Origin: Scleromatobacter sp039920745
Lineage (GTDB): Bacteria > Pseudomonadota > Gammaproteobacteria > Burkholderiales > Burkholderiaceae_C
Direction of reading: 5' to 3'
Length of the DNA stretch: 64,000 nt
NCBI GenBank assembly: GCA_039920745.1
Contig: JBDSDD010000002.1
Location: 1 to 64,000 of the forward strand
The first letter of the stretch is position 1; every line of letters starts with the position of its first letter. A model generated the notes under the pieces. The model saw only the letters and a program-made list of their open reading frames with translations, was not told the DNA's origin and did no database searches. Made by a program: the position numbers and the translations under genes. Below are positions 54,809 through 63,357 of the stretch, piece after piece.

Positions 54809-56905
54809 ATGACCGCGACCACTGCCGAAATCAGCCCTGTCGACGCGCCGCGCACCGTCCAGGCCGCTTGCCCCCACGACTGTCCCGACACCTGCGCGAT
54901 GCGCGTCACCGTCCAGGGCGACAAGGTCATCAAGCTGCAGGGCGACCCCGACCATCCGCCCACCAACGGCGCGCTGTGCACGAAGGTGTCGCGCTATGCC
55001 GAGCGCACCGAGCATGCCGAACGGGTGCTCAAGCCGCTCAAGCGGGTCGGCGCCAAGGGCAATGGCGAGTTCGTCGAGGTGTCCTGGGACGAAGCGCTGG
55101 ACGACATCGCCGCGCGCCTGGCGGCCATCGCGGCCCGCGCTCCGGAGGCGATCCTGCCTTACAGCTACGCCGGCACGATGGGCATGGTGCAGGGCGAAGG
55201 CATGGCCGGGCGCTTCTTCAACCAGGTCGGCGCGTCCCTGCTCGATCGCACGATCTGCTCCAGCGCCGGCGGCGACGCACTGGCCGCCACCTACGGCGCC
55301 AAGGTGGGCATGCACGTCGAGCACTTCGCCGAAAGCAGGCTCATCGTCATCTGGGGCAGCAACTCGATCGCATCGAACCTGCATTTCTGGCCGCTCGCAC
55401 TGGCCGCCAAGCGCGCCGGCGCCACGCTCGTTTGCATCGACCCGCGCCGCACCGAAACGGCCGAGAAGTGTCACCACCACCTGGCGCTGGCGCCCGGCAG
55501 CGACGGCGCACTGGCACTGGCGCTGATGCACGAGCTGATCGTCAACGACTGGCTGGACGCCGACTACATCCAGCGCCATGTCGACGGCTGGGCCGCGTTG
55601 CGCGAACGCGCGCTCGCGTGGACGCCTGAGCGCGCGAGCCTCGAATGCGGCCTGACGGCGGAGCAGATCCGCGACTTCGCGCGGCTGTACGGCACGACCC
55701 GCCCGGCGGCGATCCGCCTGAACTACGGCATGCAACGCGTGCGCGGCGGCGGCAACGCCACGCGGCTGATTGCGCTCTTGCCCTGCCTGACGGGCGCCTG
55801 GCGTCACCGCGCGGGCGGCCTGCTGCTGTCGTCGGGCGGCTGGTTCGCGCCGTTCCGCAATCCGCAACTGGGCCACCCCGAGCTGCTCGCGGGCCGCACG
55901 CCGCGCATCGTCAACATGAGCACGATCGGCGACGACCTGCTGCGCGAGTCCGGCGAGACGCTGCCCGACGGGCGTGCGTTCGGGCCGAAGATCGAGGCGC
56001 TGATTGTCTACAACAGCAACCCGGTGGCGGTGGCGCCGCAGTCGAGGCAGGTCGCGGCTGGTTTCCGCCGCGAAGACCTGTTCACCGTCGTGCTGGAACA
56101 CTTCCTCACCGACACCGCCGACCATGCCGACTACGTGTTGCCCGCCACCACGCAGTTGGAGCACTGGGACGTGCACGCCAGCTACGGCCACACCTACCTG
56201 GTGATCAACGAGCCGGCGCTGACACCGCGCGGCGAGTCGCGCTCCAACGCCGCGATTTTCCGGGCGCTGGCGCAGCGCATGGGTTTCACCGACCCGTGCT
56301 TCGCCGACGACGACCTCGCGATCGCGCAGCAGGCGGTCAAGGGCCCGGTGCCGTTCGAGCAACTGCGCCAGGTCGGCTGGGCCAAGCTGCCGCTGCCCGA
56401 GGCGCCGTTTGCCGACGGCGGCTTCCCCACGCCCAGCGGCCGCGTGCAGTGCGAGCTGCCCGGCATCGGCCTGCCCGACTACCTGCCGCCCTACGAGAGC
56501 GCGCGCAGCACGCCCGAGCTCGCGCGCCGCTTCCCGCTGGCCATGATCTCGCCGCCAGCGCGCAACTTCCTCAACTCGACCTTCGTCAACGTCAAGAGCC
56601 TGCGCGCGATCGAGCAGGAGCCGGTGCTGGAGATCGAAGCCGCCGACGCCGCAGCGCGCGGCATCGCCAGCGGCGACGAGGTGCGCATCTTCAACGACCG
56701 CGGCGAGTACCGCTGCGTCGCGCGCGTGAGCGAGCGCGCCCGACCCGGCGTCGTGCACGGTCTGGGCGTGTGGTGGCGCAAATACGGCCTGGACGGCACC
56801 AACGTCAACGAGCTGACGCACCAGCGCCTGACTGACATGGGGCGCGCGCCGTCGTTCTACGACTGCCTGGTCGAGGTCGAGCGCGCGCCAGCGGCGTCGG
56901 CATGA
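54809..56905 (+). CDS. molybdopterin oxidoreductase (DMSO reductase superfamily)
   Basis: The 698-residue protein has an N-terminal 4Fe-4S site, C21-x3-C25-x3-C29-x27-C57 (CPHDCPDTC, GALCTKV), followed by the molybdopterin-guanine-dinucleotide domains. TICSSAGGDAL may supply the molybdenum-ligating residue, and WGSNSIASNLHFWPL fits the superfamily. There is no Tat signal, so it is probably cytoplasmic. Substrate and electron partner are unknown. ATG 54809 is chosen over TTG 54803. The next gene overlaps by four bases. Confidence 0.88.
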   Translation: MTATTAEISPVDAPRTVQAACPHDCPDTCAMRVTVQGDKVIKLQGDPDHPPTNGALCTKVSRYAERTEHAERVLKPLKRVGAKGNGEFVEVSWDEALDDIAARLAAIAARAPEAILPYSYAGTMGMVQGEGMAGRFFNQVGASLLDRTICSSAGGDALAATYGAKVGMHVEHFAESRLIVIWGSNSIASNLHFWPLALAAKRAGATLVCIDPRRTETAEKCHHHLALAPGSDGALALALMHELIVNDWLDADYIQRHVDGWAALRERALAWTPERASLECGLTAEQIRDFARLYGTTRPAAIRLNYGMQRVRGGGNATRLIALLPCLTGAWRHRAGGLLLSSGGWFAPFRNPQLGHPELLAGRTPRIVNMSTIGDDLLRESGETLPDGRAFGPKIEALIVYNSNPVAVAPQSRQVAAGFRREDLFTVVLEHFLTDTADHADYVLPATTQLEHWDVHASYGHTYLVINEPALTPRGESRSNAAIFRALAQRMGFTDPCFADDDLAIAQQAVKGPVPFEQLRQVGWAKLPLPEAPFADGGFPTPSGRVQCELPGIGLPDYLPPYESARSTPELARRFPLAMISPPARNFLNSTFVNVKSLRAIEQEPVLEIEAADAAARGIASGDEVRIFNDRGEYRCVARVSERARPGVVHGLGVWWRKYGLDGTNVNELTHQRLTDMGRAPSFYDCLVEVERAPAASA

Positions 56906-58077
56906 GGCTGTGGCCGCGCCGGCGGGCGGCGCGCTGGGGGCTGGCGAGCGCGCTGAGCCTGGGCGGCGTCGTGGCGGTGCTGCTGGGCGCGTTGTGCGCG
57001 ACGTCGGGCTGCTCGTCGGTCGGCTACCTGAGCCAGTCGGCCTCCGGCCACATCCAGCTGCTGGCCGCGGCGCGACCCGTCAAGGACGCGATCGCCGACC
57101 CGACGACGCCTGAGGCGCTGCGCCAGCGCCTGGCGCTGACGCAGCGCATGCGCGACTTCGCGGTGACCGTGCTCAAGGAGCCCGACAACGGCAGCTACCG
57201 CTCGTACGCCGACTTGAAGCGCAGCGCCGCGGTGTGGAACGTGGTGGCGGCGCCGGAGCTGTCGCTGCAGTTGCAGACCTGGTGCTTTCCGGTCGTCGGC
57301 TGCGTCGGCTACCGCGGCTACTACGACCTGGCCGGCGCCGACACGGCGGCCGCGCCGCTGAAGGCCGAGGGCCTGGAGGTCGACGTCTACGAAGTGCCCG
57401 CGTATTCGACGTTGGGCTGGATGAACTGGATCGGCGGCGACCCGTTGCTCAACACCTTCGTGCAGTGGCCCGAGGGCGAACTGTCGCGCCTGATCTTCCA
57501 TGAGCTGGCGCACCAGGTGGCTTACGCGCCGGGCGACACCACGTTCAACGAGTCCTTCGCCACCGCGGTCGAACACATCGGCAGCCAGCGCTGGCTGCTG
57601 GAGAACGCGAGCGCCGAAGTGCGCGACAAGCAGGCGCTGACCGAGTCGCGGCGCCAGGATTTCCACGTCCTCGTGCGCGCGTGGCGCGCGAAGCTCGACG
57701 CCATGTACCGCAGCGACCTGCCCGACGCCGACAAGCGCGTGCAAAAGGCGGCGCTCTACGCTGGCATGCGCGCCGACTACGCGTCGATGAAGGGCGACAA
57801 GTGGGCCGGCTACACGGGCTACGACCGCTGGTTCGCCAAGGCCAACAACGCGACGATGGGCACGCAAGGCGCGTACGACGACGAGGTGGGCGCCTTCGAG
57901 CGGCTGTTCGCCGCCCAGGGCAGCGATTTCGATCGCTTCTATGCTGAAGTGAAGCGGATGGCGGCGTTGACGCGGCCCGAGCGGGACGCCGCGATGGCGC
58001 CATATCGCCAGGCGCCTGCGACCGTGCCTGTCGTCGCGCCCGCAACACCGGCATCAGCGCCGCCCGTTTCTGGCTGA
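56902..58077 (+). CDS. predicted lipoprotein aminopeptidase (PF10023-type)
   Basis: The 391-residue product has a hydrophobic N-terminal segment ending at Cys37 (SGCSSVGYLSQSASG), as in the putative aminopeptidase family COG4324. The zinc-binding HELAH is in LIFHELAHQVAY, with a downstream NESFATAVE glutamate. It is probably anchored to a membrane facing the periplasm. Its ATGA overlap with the molybdoenzyme gene points to joint expression without an obvious functional link. Confidence 0.85.
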   Translation: MRLWPRRRAARWGLASALSLGGVVAVLLGALCATSGCSSVGYLSQSASGHIQLLAAARPVKDAIADPTTPEALRQRLALTQRMRDFAVTVLKEPDNGSYRSYADLKRSAAVWNVVAAPELSLQLQTWCFPVVGCVGYRGYYDLAGADTAAAPLKAEGLEVDVYEVPAYSTLGWMNWIGGDPLLNTFVQWPEGELSRLIFHELAHQVAYAPGDTTFNESFATAVEHIGSQRWLLENASAEVRDKQALTESRRQDFHVLVRAWRAKLDAMYRSDLPDADKRVQKAALYAGMRADYASMKGDKWAGYTGYDRWFAKANNATMGTQGAYDDEVGAFERLFAAQGSDFDRFYAEVKRMAALTRPERDAAMAPYRQAPATVPVVAPATPASAPPVSG

Positions 58078-58107
58078 GAATCCCGGGAAACCGAGGAGAC
58101 AACGCGG

Positions 58108-58467
58108 ATGAGCGACCTGCACCTGCACCGAGATCACACCCTGGGCCTGGCCCGAGCGCGCAAGGTCGCGCTCAAATGGGCGGAAGACGTCGAGAAGGAT
58201 CTCGACATGGAGTGCACGATCATCGAGGGCGACGACGAGGACGTGCTCGAGTTCAAGCGCGCCGGCGTCGATGGCCGCATGATCGTCGCGGCAAGCTATT
58301 TCGACCTCGAGGCCAAGCTCGGCTTCCTGCTCAAGGCGTTCGCCGGCAAGATCGAGGCGGAGGTCAGCAAGCAGCTGGACGAGGCACTGGCCAGGGAAAT
58401 GGCCAAGGCCGTCAAGTCCAGCGCCAAGCCCGCGACCAAGGCAAGCGCCAAGGCCACGAAGAAGTGA
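58108..58467 (+). CDS. polyhydroxyalkanoic acid system family protein
   Basis: The 119-residue protein matches the small PHA-system family (PF09650): LHRDHTLGLARARKVALKWAEDVEKDLDMEC, FKRAGVDGRMIV, LEAKLGFLLKAFAGKIEAEV. Members are found next to PHA granule genes, and their exact function is unclear. The C-terminus is lysine/alanine-rich, a composition seen in granule- or DNA-associated proteins. It is convergent with the ACBP gene, with one base between stops. Confidence 0.85.
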   Translation: MSDLHLHRDHTLGLARARKVALKWAEDVEKDLDMECTIIEGDDEDVLEFKRAGVDGRMIVAASYFDLEAKLGFLLKAFAGKIEAEVSKQLDEALAREMAKAVKSSAKPATKASAKATKK

Positions 58468-58468
58468 A

Positions 58469-58723
58469 CTACTTCAGCTCTTCGACCAGGTCGATGTAGC
58501 CTTGCTTGGCCTCGTCGGCCGCCTGGCCCTTCAGCTCGTTCCAGGCATCCCACTTGGCGCGGCCGACCATGTCGGTGAAGCCCGGACGCTTGCCATCGGC
58601 GTCGCCGACGCTGCCCTGCTTGTACAGCGCGTACAACTTGAGCATCGTCATGTTGTCCGGGCGCTCCGACAGGTTCTTGCTGTCGGCGGCTGCTTGTTCG
58701 AATTGCTCGTTCAAAGTGCTCAT
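58469..58723 (-). CDS. acyl-CoA-binding protein
   Basis: The 84-residue protein has the four-helix ACBP fold: LNEQFEQAAADSKNLSERPDNMTMLKLYALYKQGSVGDA with the conserved KLYALYKQ, then GRAKWDAWNELKG, including the Lys and Trp that contact the CoA ester. ACBPs buffer and carry long-chain acyl-CoA in the cytosol. The start MSTLNEQF at 58723 is preferred over the longer frame to 58789. It is divergent from the acyltransferase gene. Confidence 0.92.
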   Translation of the reverse strand: MSTLNEQFEQAAADSKNLSERPDNMTMLKLYALYKQGSVGDADGKRPGFTDMVGRAKWDAWNELKGQAADEAKQGYIDLVEELK

Positions 58724-58845
58724 GGCTGTTGTTCCGCTGTGGGTAAAAGTCAGGCTTGACGGGGCGGATGTTAAACACCAATCTCGCAAGCCGGGCGCAG
58801 AGAGTGCCGAGACAGCACTCTAGACCTAAAAATAGCGGAGATCAT

Positions 58846-60273
58846 TTGAGCGCAAACGTTGAACGCATGTCCCGGGTCGATACCGCCTGGCTGCGCATGG
58901 ATACCGAGGCCAACCTGATGATGATCGTCGGGGTCTGGCTGATCGAGCCCCAGCTGTCCATGGCCGACCTGCGCGAACGGGTCGAGACGGCGCTGTTGAA
59001 GTACCACCGCTTCCGCCAGAAGGTGGTCGAGGACACGATGGGCGCGCAGTGGGTCGACGACGACCACTTCGACATCGCCGCCCACGTCGTGGCCGAGAAG
59101 CTCGAGCTGGGCAAGGGTCAGTCCCCGATGGACGCGCTCAAGAGCTACGTCGGCGACCTCACCACCGCGCCGCTGAACCCGAGCCGCCCGCTGTGGCAGT
59201 TCCATCTGTTCGAGGACTTCGAGACGGGCCGCTCCGCGCTGGTCGCGCGCATTCACCACTGCATCGCCGATGGCATCGCGCTGATCTCGGTGATGCTCTC
59301 GATCACGGACGGTGGCAAGTCGCCGCCCTCGCGCAAGAAGGTCGTGGACGAGGAAGAGGGCGAGCACGACTGGCTCGCCGACTACCTGTTCAAGCCCGCT
59401 GCCGATCTCGCGGTCAAGGCGATCGGCGTGTACGGCGCCGGGCTTGGCAAGGGCATGGACATGATCGCCGACCCGACGGCGCCGCTGTCGGGCAGCATGG
59501 AGATGGCGCGCATCGGCGCGCAGGTGGTCTCGGACGTCGCCGCCATGGCACTGATGCCCGACGACTCGCCCACCAGCCTCAAGGGCAAGGCGACGCCGGG
59601 CAAGCGCGTGGCGTGGGGCGATCCGTTGCCGCTGCCCGATGTCAAGGCGGTCGGCCACGCGTTCGGCGGCTCGATCAACGACGTGCTGCTGGCCAGCGTG
59701 GCCGGCGCCATCGGCAGCTACCTGCGCGACAAGGGCGAAGACCCGACCGGCAAGGAGATCCGCGCGATGGTGCCGGTGAACCTGCGCCCGCTCGACAAGG
59801 CCTGGCAACTGGGCAACCGCTTCGGCCTCGTGCCGTTGGTGCTGCCCATCGGCATCGCCAACCCGATCGACCGCCTCGCGGCCGTGCGAGCGCGCATGAA
59901 CGAGCTCAAGGGCGGCTACCAGCCGCTGCTGGCGTTCGCCCTGCTGGCGGTGGCGGGCGTGCTGATCAAGCCGGTGCAGCATGCGTTGCTGGGCTTGTTC
60001 GCCAAGAAGGCCACTGCGGTCATGACCAACGTGCCGGGGCCCGCCGAGCCGCTGAAGCTTTGCGGCCGCACGTTGAAGCAGGTGATGTTCTGGGTACCGG
60101 CGTCGGGCGACATCGGCATGGGCGTGAGCATCCTCAGCTACGGCGGCGGCGTGCAGTTCGGCCTGATCACCGACGCGCAGATGTGCCCGGATCCGGACGA
60201 GATCGTGAAACGATTCCGTCCGGAGTTCGACAAGCTGCTGTGGTTGGCGATGATGCTGCCGTGGGAGCGCTGA
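58846..60273 (+). CDS. wax ester synthase/diacylglycerol acyltransferase-like (WS/DGAT) protein
   Basis: The 475-residue protein has the acyltransferase motif HHCIADG (H137, H138, D142) and WES_acyltransf segments (PLWQFHLFEDF, VNLRPLDKAWQLGNRFGLV, NVPGPAEPLKLCG). Such enzymes join acyl-CoA to fatty alcohols or diacylglycerol to form neutral storage lipids. TTG 58846, 5 bases after GGAG, is the likely start; ATG 58867 is an alternative. It lies next to ACBP and the PHA-system gene, a storage-lipid context. Confidence 0.9.
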   Translation: MSANVERMSRVDTAWLRMDTEANLMMIVGVWLIEPQLSMADLRERVETALLKYHRFRQKVVEDTMGAQWVDDDHFDIAAHVVAEKLELGKGQSPMDALKSYVGDLTTAPLNPSRPLWQFHLFEDFETGRSALVARIHHCIADGIALISVMLSITDGGKSPPSRKKVVDEEEGEHDWLADYLFKPAADLAVKAIGVYGAGLGKGMDMIADPTAPLSGSMEMARIGAQVVSDVAAMALMPDDSPTSLKGKATPGKRVAWGDPLPLPDVKAVGHAFGGSINDVLLASVAGAIGSYLRDKGEDPTGKEIRAMVPVNLRPLDKAWQLGNRFGLVPLVLPIGIANPIDRLAAVRARMNELKGGYQPLLAFALLAVAGVLIKPVQHALLGLFAKKATAVMTNVPGPAEPLKLCGRTLKQVMFWVPASGDIGMGVSILSYGGGVQFGLITDAQMCPDPDEIVKRFRPEFDKLLWLAMMLPWER

Positions 60274-60759
60274 TCAGGGCGTCGGGATGTAGTGCCCGTA
60301 TACGCCGACGATGCTGCCGCAACTCGCGGTCGACGACAGGATCGCGATCTCGAAGGTGCTCAACGAGTCAGCGTAGATCCGGGTGCGTTCGCTGACCGAG
60401 AAGACCGACTGGCCCAGCAGCGTGCCGTTGAGGTGCATCGGCAGGTGCGATTCCACTTCGGCGCCGTTGAGGTAGCTGACGACGTCGAACAGCGCCGTGC
60501 CGCCGATGTCCACCGCGACGTCGGCCGAGATGTAGTCGATCACCAGCCGCTGGCCCGCCGGCACCGTGAACGTGCCGACGCCGCGGTTGGCGGAGCACAC
60601 GATGTCCATGCGCTGCGAGAACGGCGCGAGATCGTCGTAGCCGGCGACGACCGCGGCCTTGGGCAGCGCGGCGGACGCGGGCGTGGAGAGCGCGGAAAGC
60701 GCGCTGCCGGTGACGATGGCGGCAAGAAACGTCGCGCGACGCAAGACAGTGGAATGCAT
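60274..60759 (-). CDS. secreted protein of unknown function
   Basis: I do not recognise this 161-residue protein. It has a clear signal peptide (cleavage after about residue 30, PASA-ALPK). The mature part is rich in small and beta-prone residues, with two cysteines (VCSANRGVG and TASCGSIVG) that could form a disulfide. A good GGGAGTTCC-type site complements its start. Its stop abuts the acyltransferase stop, forming TGATCA. Confidence 0.7.
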   Translation of the reverse strand: MHSTVLRRATFLAAIVTGSALSALSTPASAALPKAAVVAGYDDLAPFSQRMDIVCSANRGVGTFTVPAGQRLVIDYISADVAVDIGGTALFDVVSYLNGAEVESHLPMHLNGTLLGQSVFSVSERTRIYADSLSTFEIAILSSTASCGSIVGVYGHYIPTP

Positions 60760-60872
60760 GGGAACTCCCTTTGGTTAGGGCGCCCAGCATGCGACCGCGG
60801 TGTGCGCGGCGCCAGATTCGTCCGTGGGGGAGGCCCTTGTTCGAACAGGGGGCTCGTGCCGGCCTCAGTGCC

Positions 60873-61649
60873 TCACTCGTCCTCCAGCTCCGCCTTGGCC
60901 ATCTCCACGTCCAGCCGCTCCATCGCGTCCATCGGTTTGCACTCGGCGGCCTCGGCGTAGAGTTTCTCGGCTTCCTTCATGCGCTTGTCGCCTTCGAGCA
61001 TCACCAGGCCGTTGGCGTATTCGACGCGACCGATCGCGGAGTCGGGGTTCAGCGCCAGCGCTTCCTTGAACATCTTCAGGCCGGTGGCGGTGTCGGCGCC
61101 CTGGGTCTTGCCGAGCAGCCTGCCGACCTTGTCGATCACCTCGGCGTGGAAGGCCCCGAGGGCGATGTGGGCGTCGGCGTGCTTGGGGGCCAGCGCGATC
61201 GTCGTCTCCAGCGCGGTCTTGACCTTGCTGCCCAGGCCTTGCGTCAAGGCCTTGGCCACGCTGATGCCCTGGCTGTAGCGGCCCAGCGCGTAGGCCATCC
61301 AGTAGTGCGCGTTGGCCAGCTTGGGATTGGCCTTGGCCTGCGCCTCGGCGCGCTCGGCGACCTCGAGGAACATCGCGAGCTTGGTCTTCTCGCTCGATTC
61401 CAGGTAGTTGGCATGGATGGACTGCGCCTTGTTGGCGACGACCAGCCCGGCGTCGCCCAGCTTGATGCCGGCGTCATGCGCCTTGTGGAACTGGCCCGCG
61501 TGGAACAGCGCCCAGGCGGCCAGGACGGCCTCGTCCTTGGGGAACGGTTCGGCGTCGCCCTTGTGCAGTCGCGCCCAGTGCTTCTTCAGCACGGCCGCGT
61601 CGTAGATGTAGGCGTCGGCGTCGTAGGGGAAGGCGGTCCATTTGGCCAT
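60873..61649 (-). CDS. TPR-repeat protein
   Basis: The 258-residue protein lacks a signal peptide and contains tetratricopeptide-like helical repeats, for example AWALFHAGQFHKAHDAGIKLG, AHYWMAYALGRYSQG, AHIALGAFHAEVIDKVG and GLKMFKEALALNPDSAIGRVEYANGL. It probably acts as a cytoplasmic scaffold. The stop lies 42 bases from the TetR gene start side on the same strand, so the two may be co-transcribed (tetR first). Confidence 0.82.
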   Translation of the reverse strand: MAKWTAFPYDADAYIYDAAVLKKHWARLHKGDAEPFPKDEAVLAAWALFHAGQFHKAHDAGIKLGDAGLVVANKAQSIHANYLESSEKTKLAMFLEVAERAEAQAKANPKLANAHYWMAYALGRYSQGISVAKALTQGLGSKVKTALETTIALAPKHADAHIALGAFHAEVIDKVGRLLGKTQGADTATGLKMFKEALALNPDSAIGRVEYANGLVMLEGDKRMKEAEKLYAEAAECKPMDAMERLDVEMAKAELEDE

Positions 61650-61691
61650 GGCGTTGTCTCGTCGGTTGGTTTTTGGATTGGGTGGATCTTG

Positions 61692-62345
61692 TCAGGACTT
61701 GTAGGCGCCGGCCAGCGTCTGCAGGTGTTCGCGCGCCGCAGGCTCCAGGTAGGGCGTCAGGAGGCTCAGCACGTGCCATGCGCCGCGTGCCAGCGTGGCG
61801 CCGGCCTGCTCGGGCTCGAGCGCCTTGCGCGGGTCGCGCACATACTCGTAGCTGAGCCAGTAGGTGAGCACGACCACCATCGACGTGGCCACCGGAGGCA
61901 GGTCGCGCCGGTCCAGGCGCACCGCGCTGCTGCGGTTCATGCCATCGAGCACGGCCTCGACGGCGCGCGACTTGTTCTTGAGCACGAACTGGAAATGCGT
62001 CTCCAGGCGGCGGTTCTTCGACAGCAGGTCGTTGAGGTCGCGATACAGGAAGCGGTACTGCCAGATCTGCTCGAACAGCACATGGAAGAACAGCCAGGCG
62101 TCCTCCACGTTGGCGACGTTGTCCGCGGCCTGCAGCAGCTCGTTCAACCCCTTCTCGTAGCGGTCGAACAGCGCGTTGATCAGCTCGTCCTTGGCTGGAT
62201 AGTGGTAGTACAGGTTGCCCGGGCTGATGTGCAGCTCCGCCGAGATCAGCGTCGTCGACACGTTCGGCTCGCCGAAGCGATTGAACAGGTCGAGCGTGAC
62301 TTCGAGGATGCGTTCGGCGGTGCGTCGTGGCTTTTTGGCTTCCAT
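61692..62345 (-). CDS. TetR family transcriptional regulator
   Basis: The 217-residue protein has an N-terminal helix-turn-helix (RILEVTLDLFNRFGEPNVSTTLISAELHISPGNLYYHYPAKDELI). The C-terminal domain (FRFLYRDLNDLLSKNRRLETHF) fits the TetR_C subgroup often found near PHA or fatty-acid genes. The start is MEAKKPRRTAE at 62345. It is divergent from the ABC exporter pair and followed by the TPR gene. Confidence 0.88.
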   Translation of the reverse strand: MEAKKPRRTAERILEVTLDLFNRFGEPNVSTTLISAELHISPGNLYYHYPAKDELINALFDRYEKGLNELLQAADNVANVEDAWLFFHVLFEQIWQYRFLYRDLNDLLSKNRRLETHFQFVLKNKSRAVEAVLDGMNRSSAVRLDRRDLPPVATSMVVVLTYWLSYEYVRDPRKALEPEQAGATLARGAWHVLSLLTPYLEPAAREHLQTLAGAYKS

Positions 62346-62457
62346 GGGACTTCTTGTTCTGAGTCCGCGCAATCTAGCACCCTGGCGGCTCGATGCACAG
62401 AATCGCATCCCCGTGTTGTAGAGGCACTTCTCGACAAGTTCCTACAATCCCCGCCCT

Positions 62458-63357
62458 ATGTCCGCGATTTCCTTCCAACAAGTCGAAAAGACCTATGCCA
62501 GCGGCGCGCGTGCGCTGGGTGGCGTCTCCTTCGACGTCCAGCCGGGCGAATTCTTCGGTTTGCTGGGCCCCAACGGCGCCGGCAAGACCTCGCTGATCAG
62601 CATCCTCGCCGGCCTGGCGCGCGCCACGCGCGGCAAGGTGACGGTGATGGGCCACGACGTGGTCGACGACTACGCCGCCGCCCGCAGGTCGCTGGGCATC
62701 GTGCCACAGGAACTGGTGTTCGACCCGTTCTTCTCGGTGCGCGAGACGCTGCGCATCCAGAGCGGCTATTTCGGCGTGCGCAACAACGGCGCCTGGATCG
62801 ACGAACTGCTGACCAGCCTGGGCCTGGCCGACAAGGCCGACGCCAACATGCGCCAGCTCTCCGGCGGCATGAAGCGCCGCGTGCTGGTGGCGCAGGCGCT
62901 GGTGCACCGGCCGCCGGTGATCGTGCTCGACGAGCCCACCGCCGGCGTCGACGTCGAGCTGCGCCAGACGCTGTGGCAGTTCATCGCGCGCCTGAACCGC
63001 GAAGGCCACACGGTGCTGCTGACCACGCACTACCTGGAAGAAGCCGAGGCGCTGTGCCAGCGCATCGCCATGCTCAAGCAGGGCAAGGTCGTCGCGCTGG
63101 AGCGCACCTCGGTGCTGCTGGCCGGCGCCGCCACGACGATGCTGCGCTTCAAGACCGACCATGCGCTGCCCGCGAGCCTCGCGGAACGTGCGCGCGTGAC
63201 CGGGCGCTTCGCGCAGGTGAGCGCGCGCGACGCCGTGGACGTCGAGGCCGTGCTGGCGCAGTTGCGCGAGGCCGGCGTGCCCATCGAAGACCTGGAGATC
63301 GGACGCTCCGACCTCGAGGACGTCTTTCTCGACATCATGACGGAGCATGCGCAATGA
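62458..63357 (+). CDS. ABC transporter ATP-binding protein (YadG-like)
   Basis: The 299-residue ATPase has Walker A GPNGAGKTS, Q-loop IVPQELVFDPFFSV, signature LSGGMKRRV, Walker B VIVLDEPTAGVD and H-loop TTHYLEE, and a C-terminal extension ending LEDVFLDIMTEHA typical of ABC-2 exporter ATPases. It overlaps the permease gene by four bases. The pair belongs to the YadG/YadH group, which in many Burkholderiales stands next to the mla genes, bolA and murA. Confidence 0.92.
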   Translation: MSAISFQQVEKTYASGARALGGVSFDVQPGEFFGLLGPNGAGKTSLISILAGLARATRGKVTVMGHDVVDDYAAARRSLGIVPQELVFDPFFSVRETLRIQSGYFGVRNNGAWIDELLTSLGLADKADANMRQLSGGMKRRVLVAQALVHRPPVIVLDEPTAGVDVELRQTLWQFIARLNREGHTVLLTTHYLEEAEALCQRIAMLKQGKVVALERTSVLLAGAATTMLRFKTDHALPASLAERARVTGRFAQVSARDAVDVEAVLAQLREAGVPIEDLEIGRSDLEDVFLDIMTEHAQ

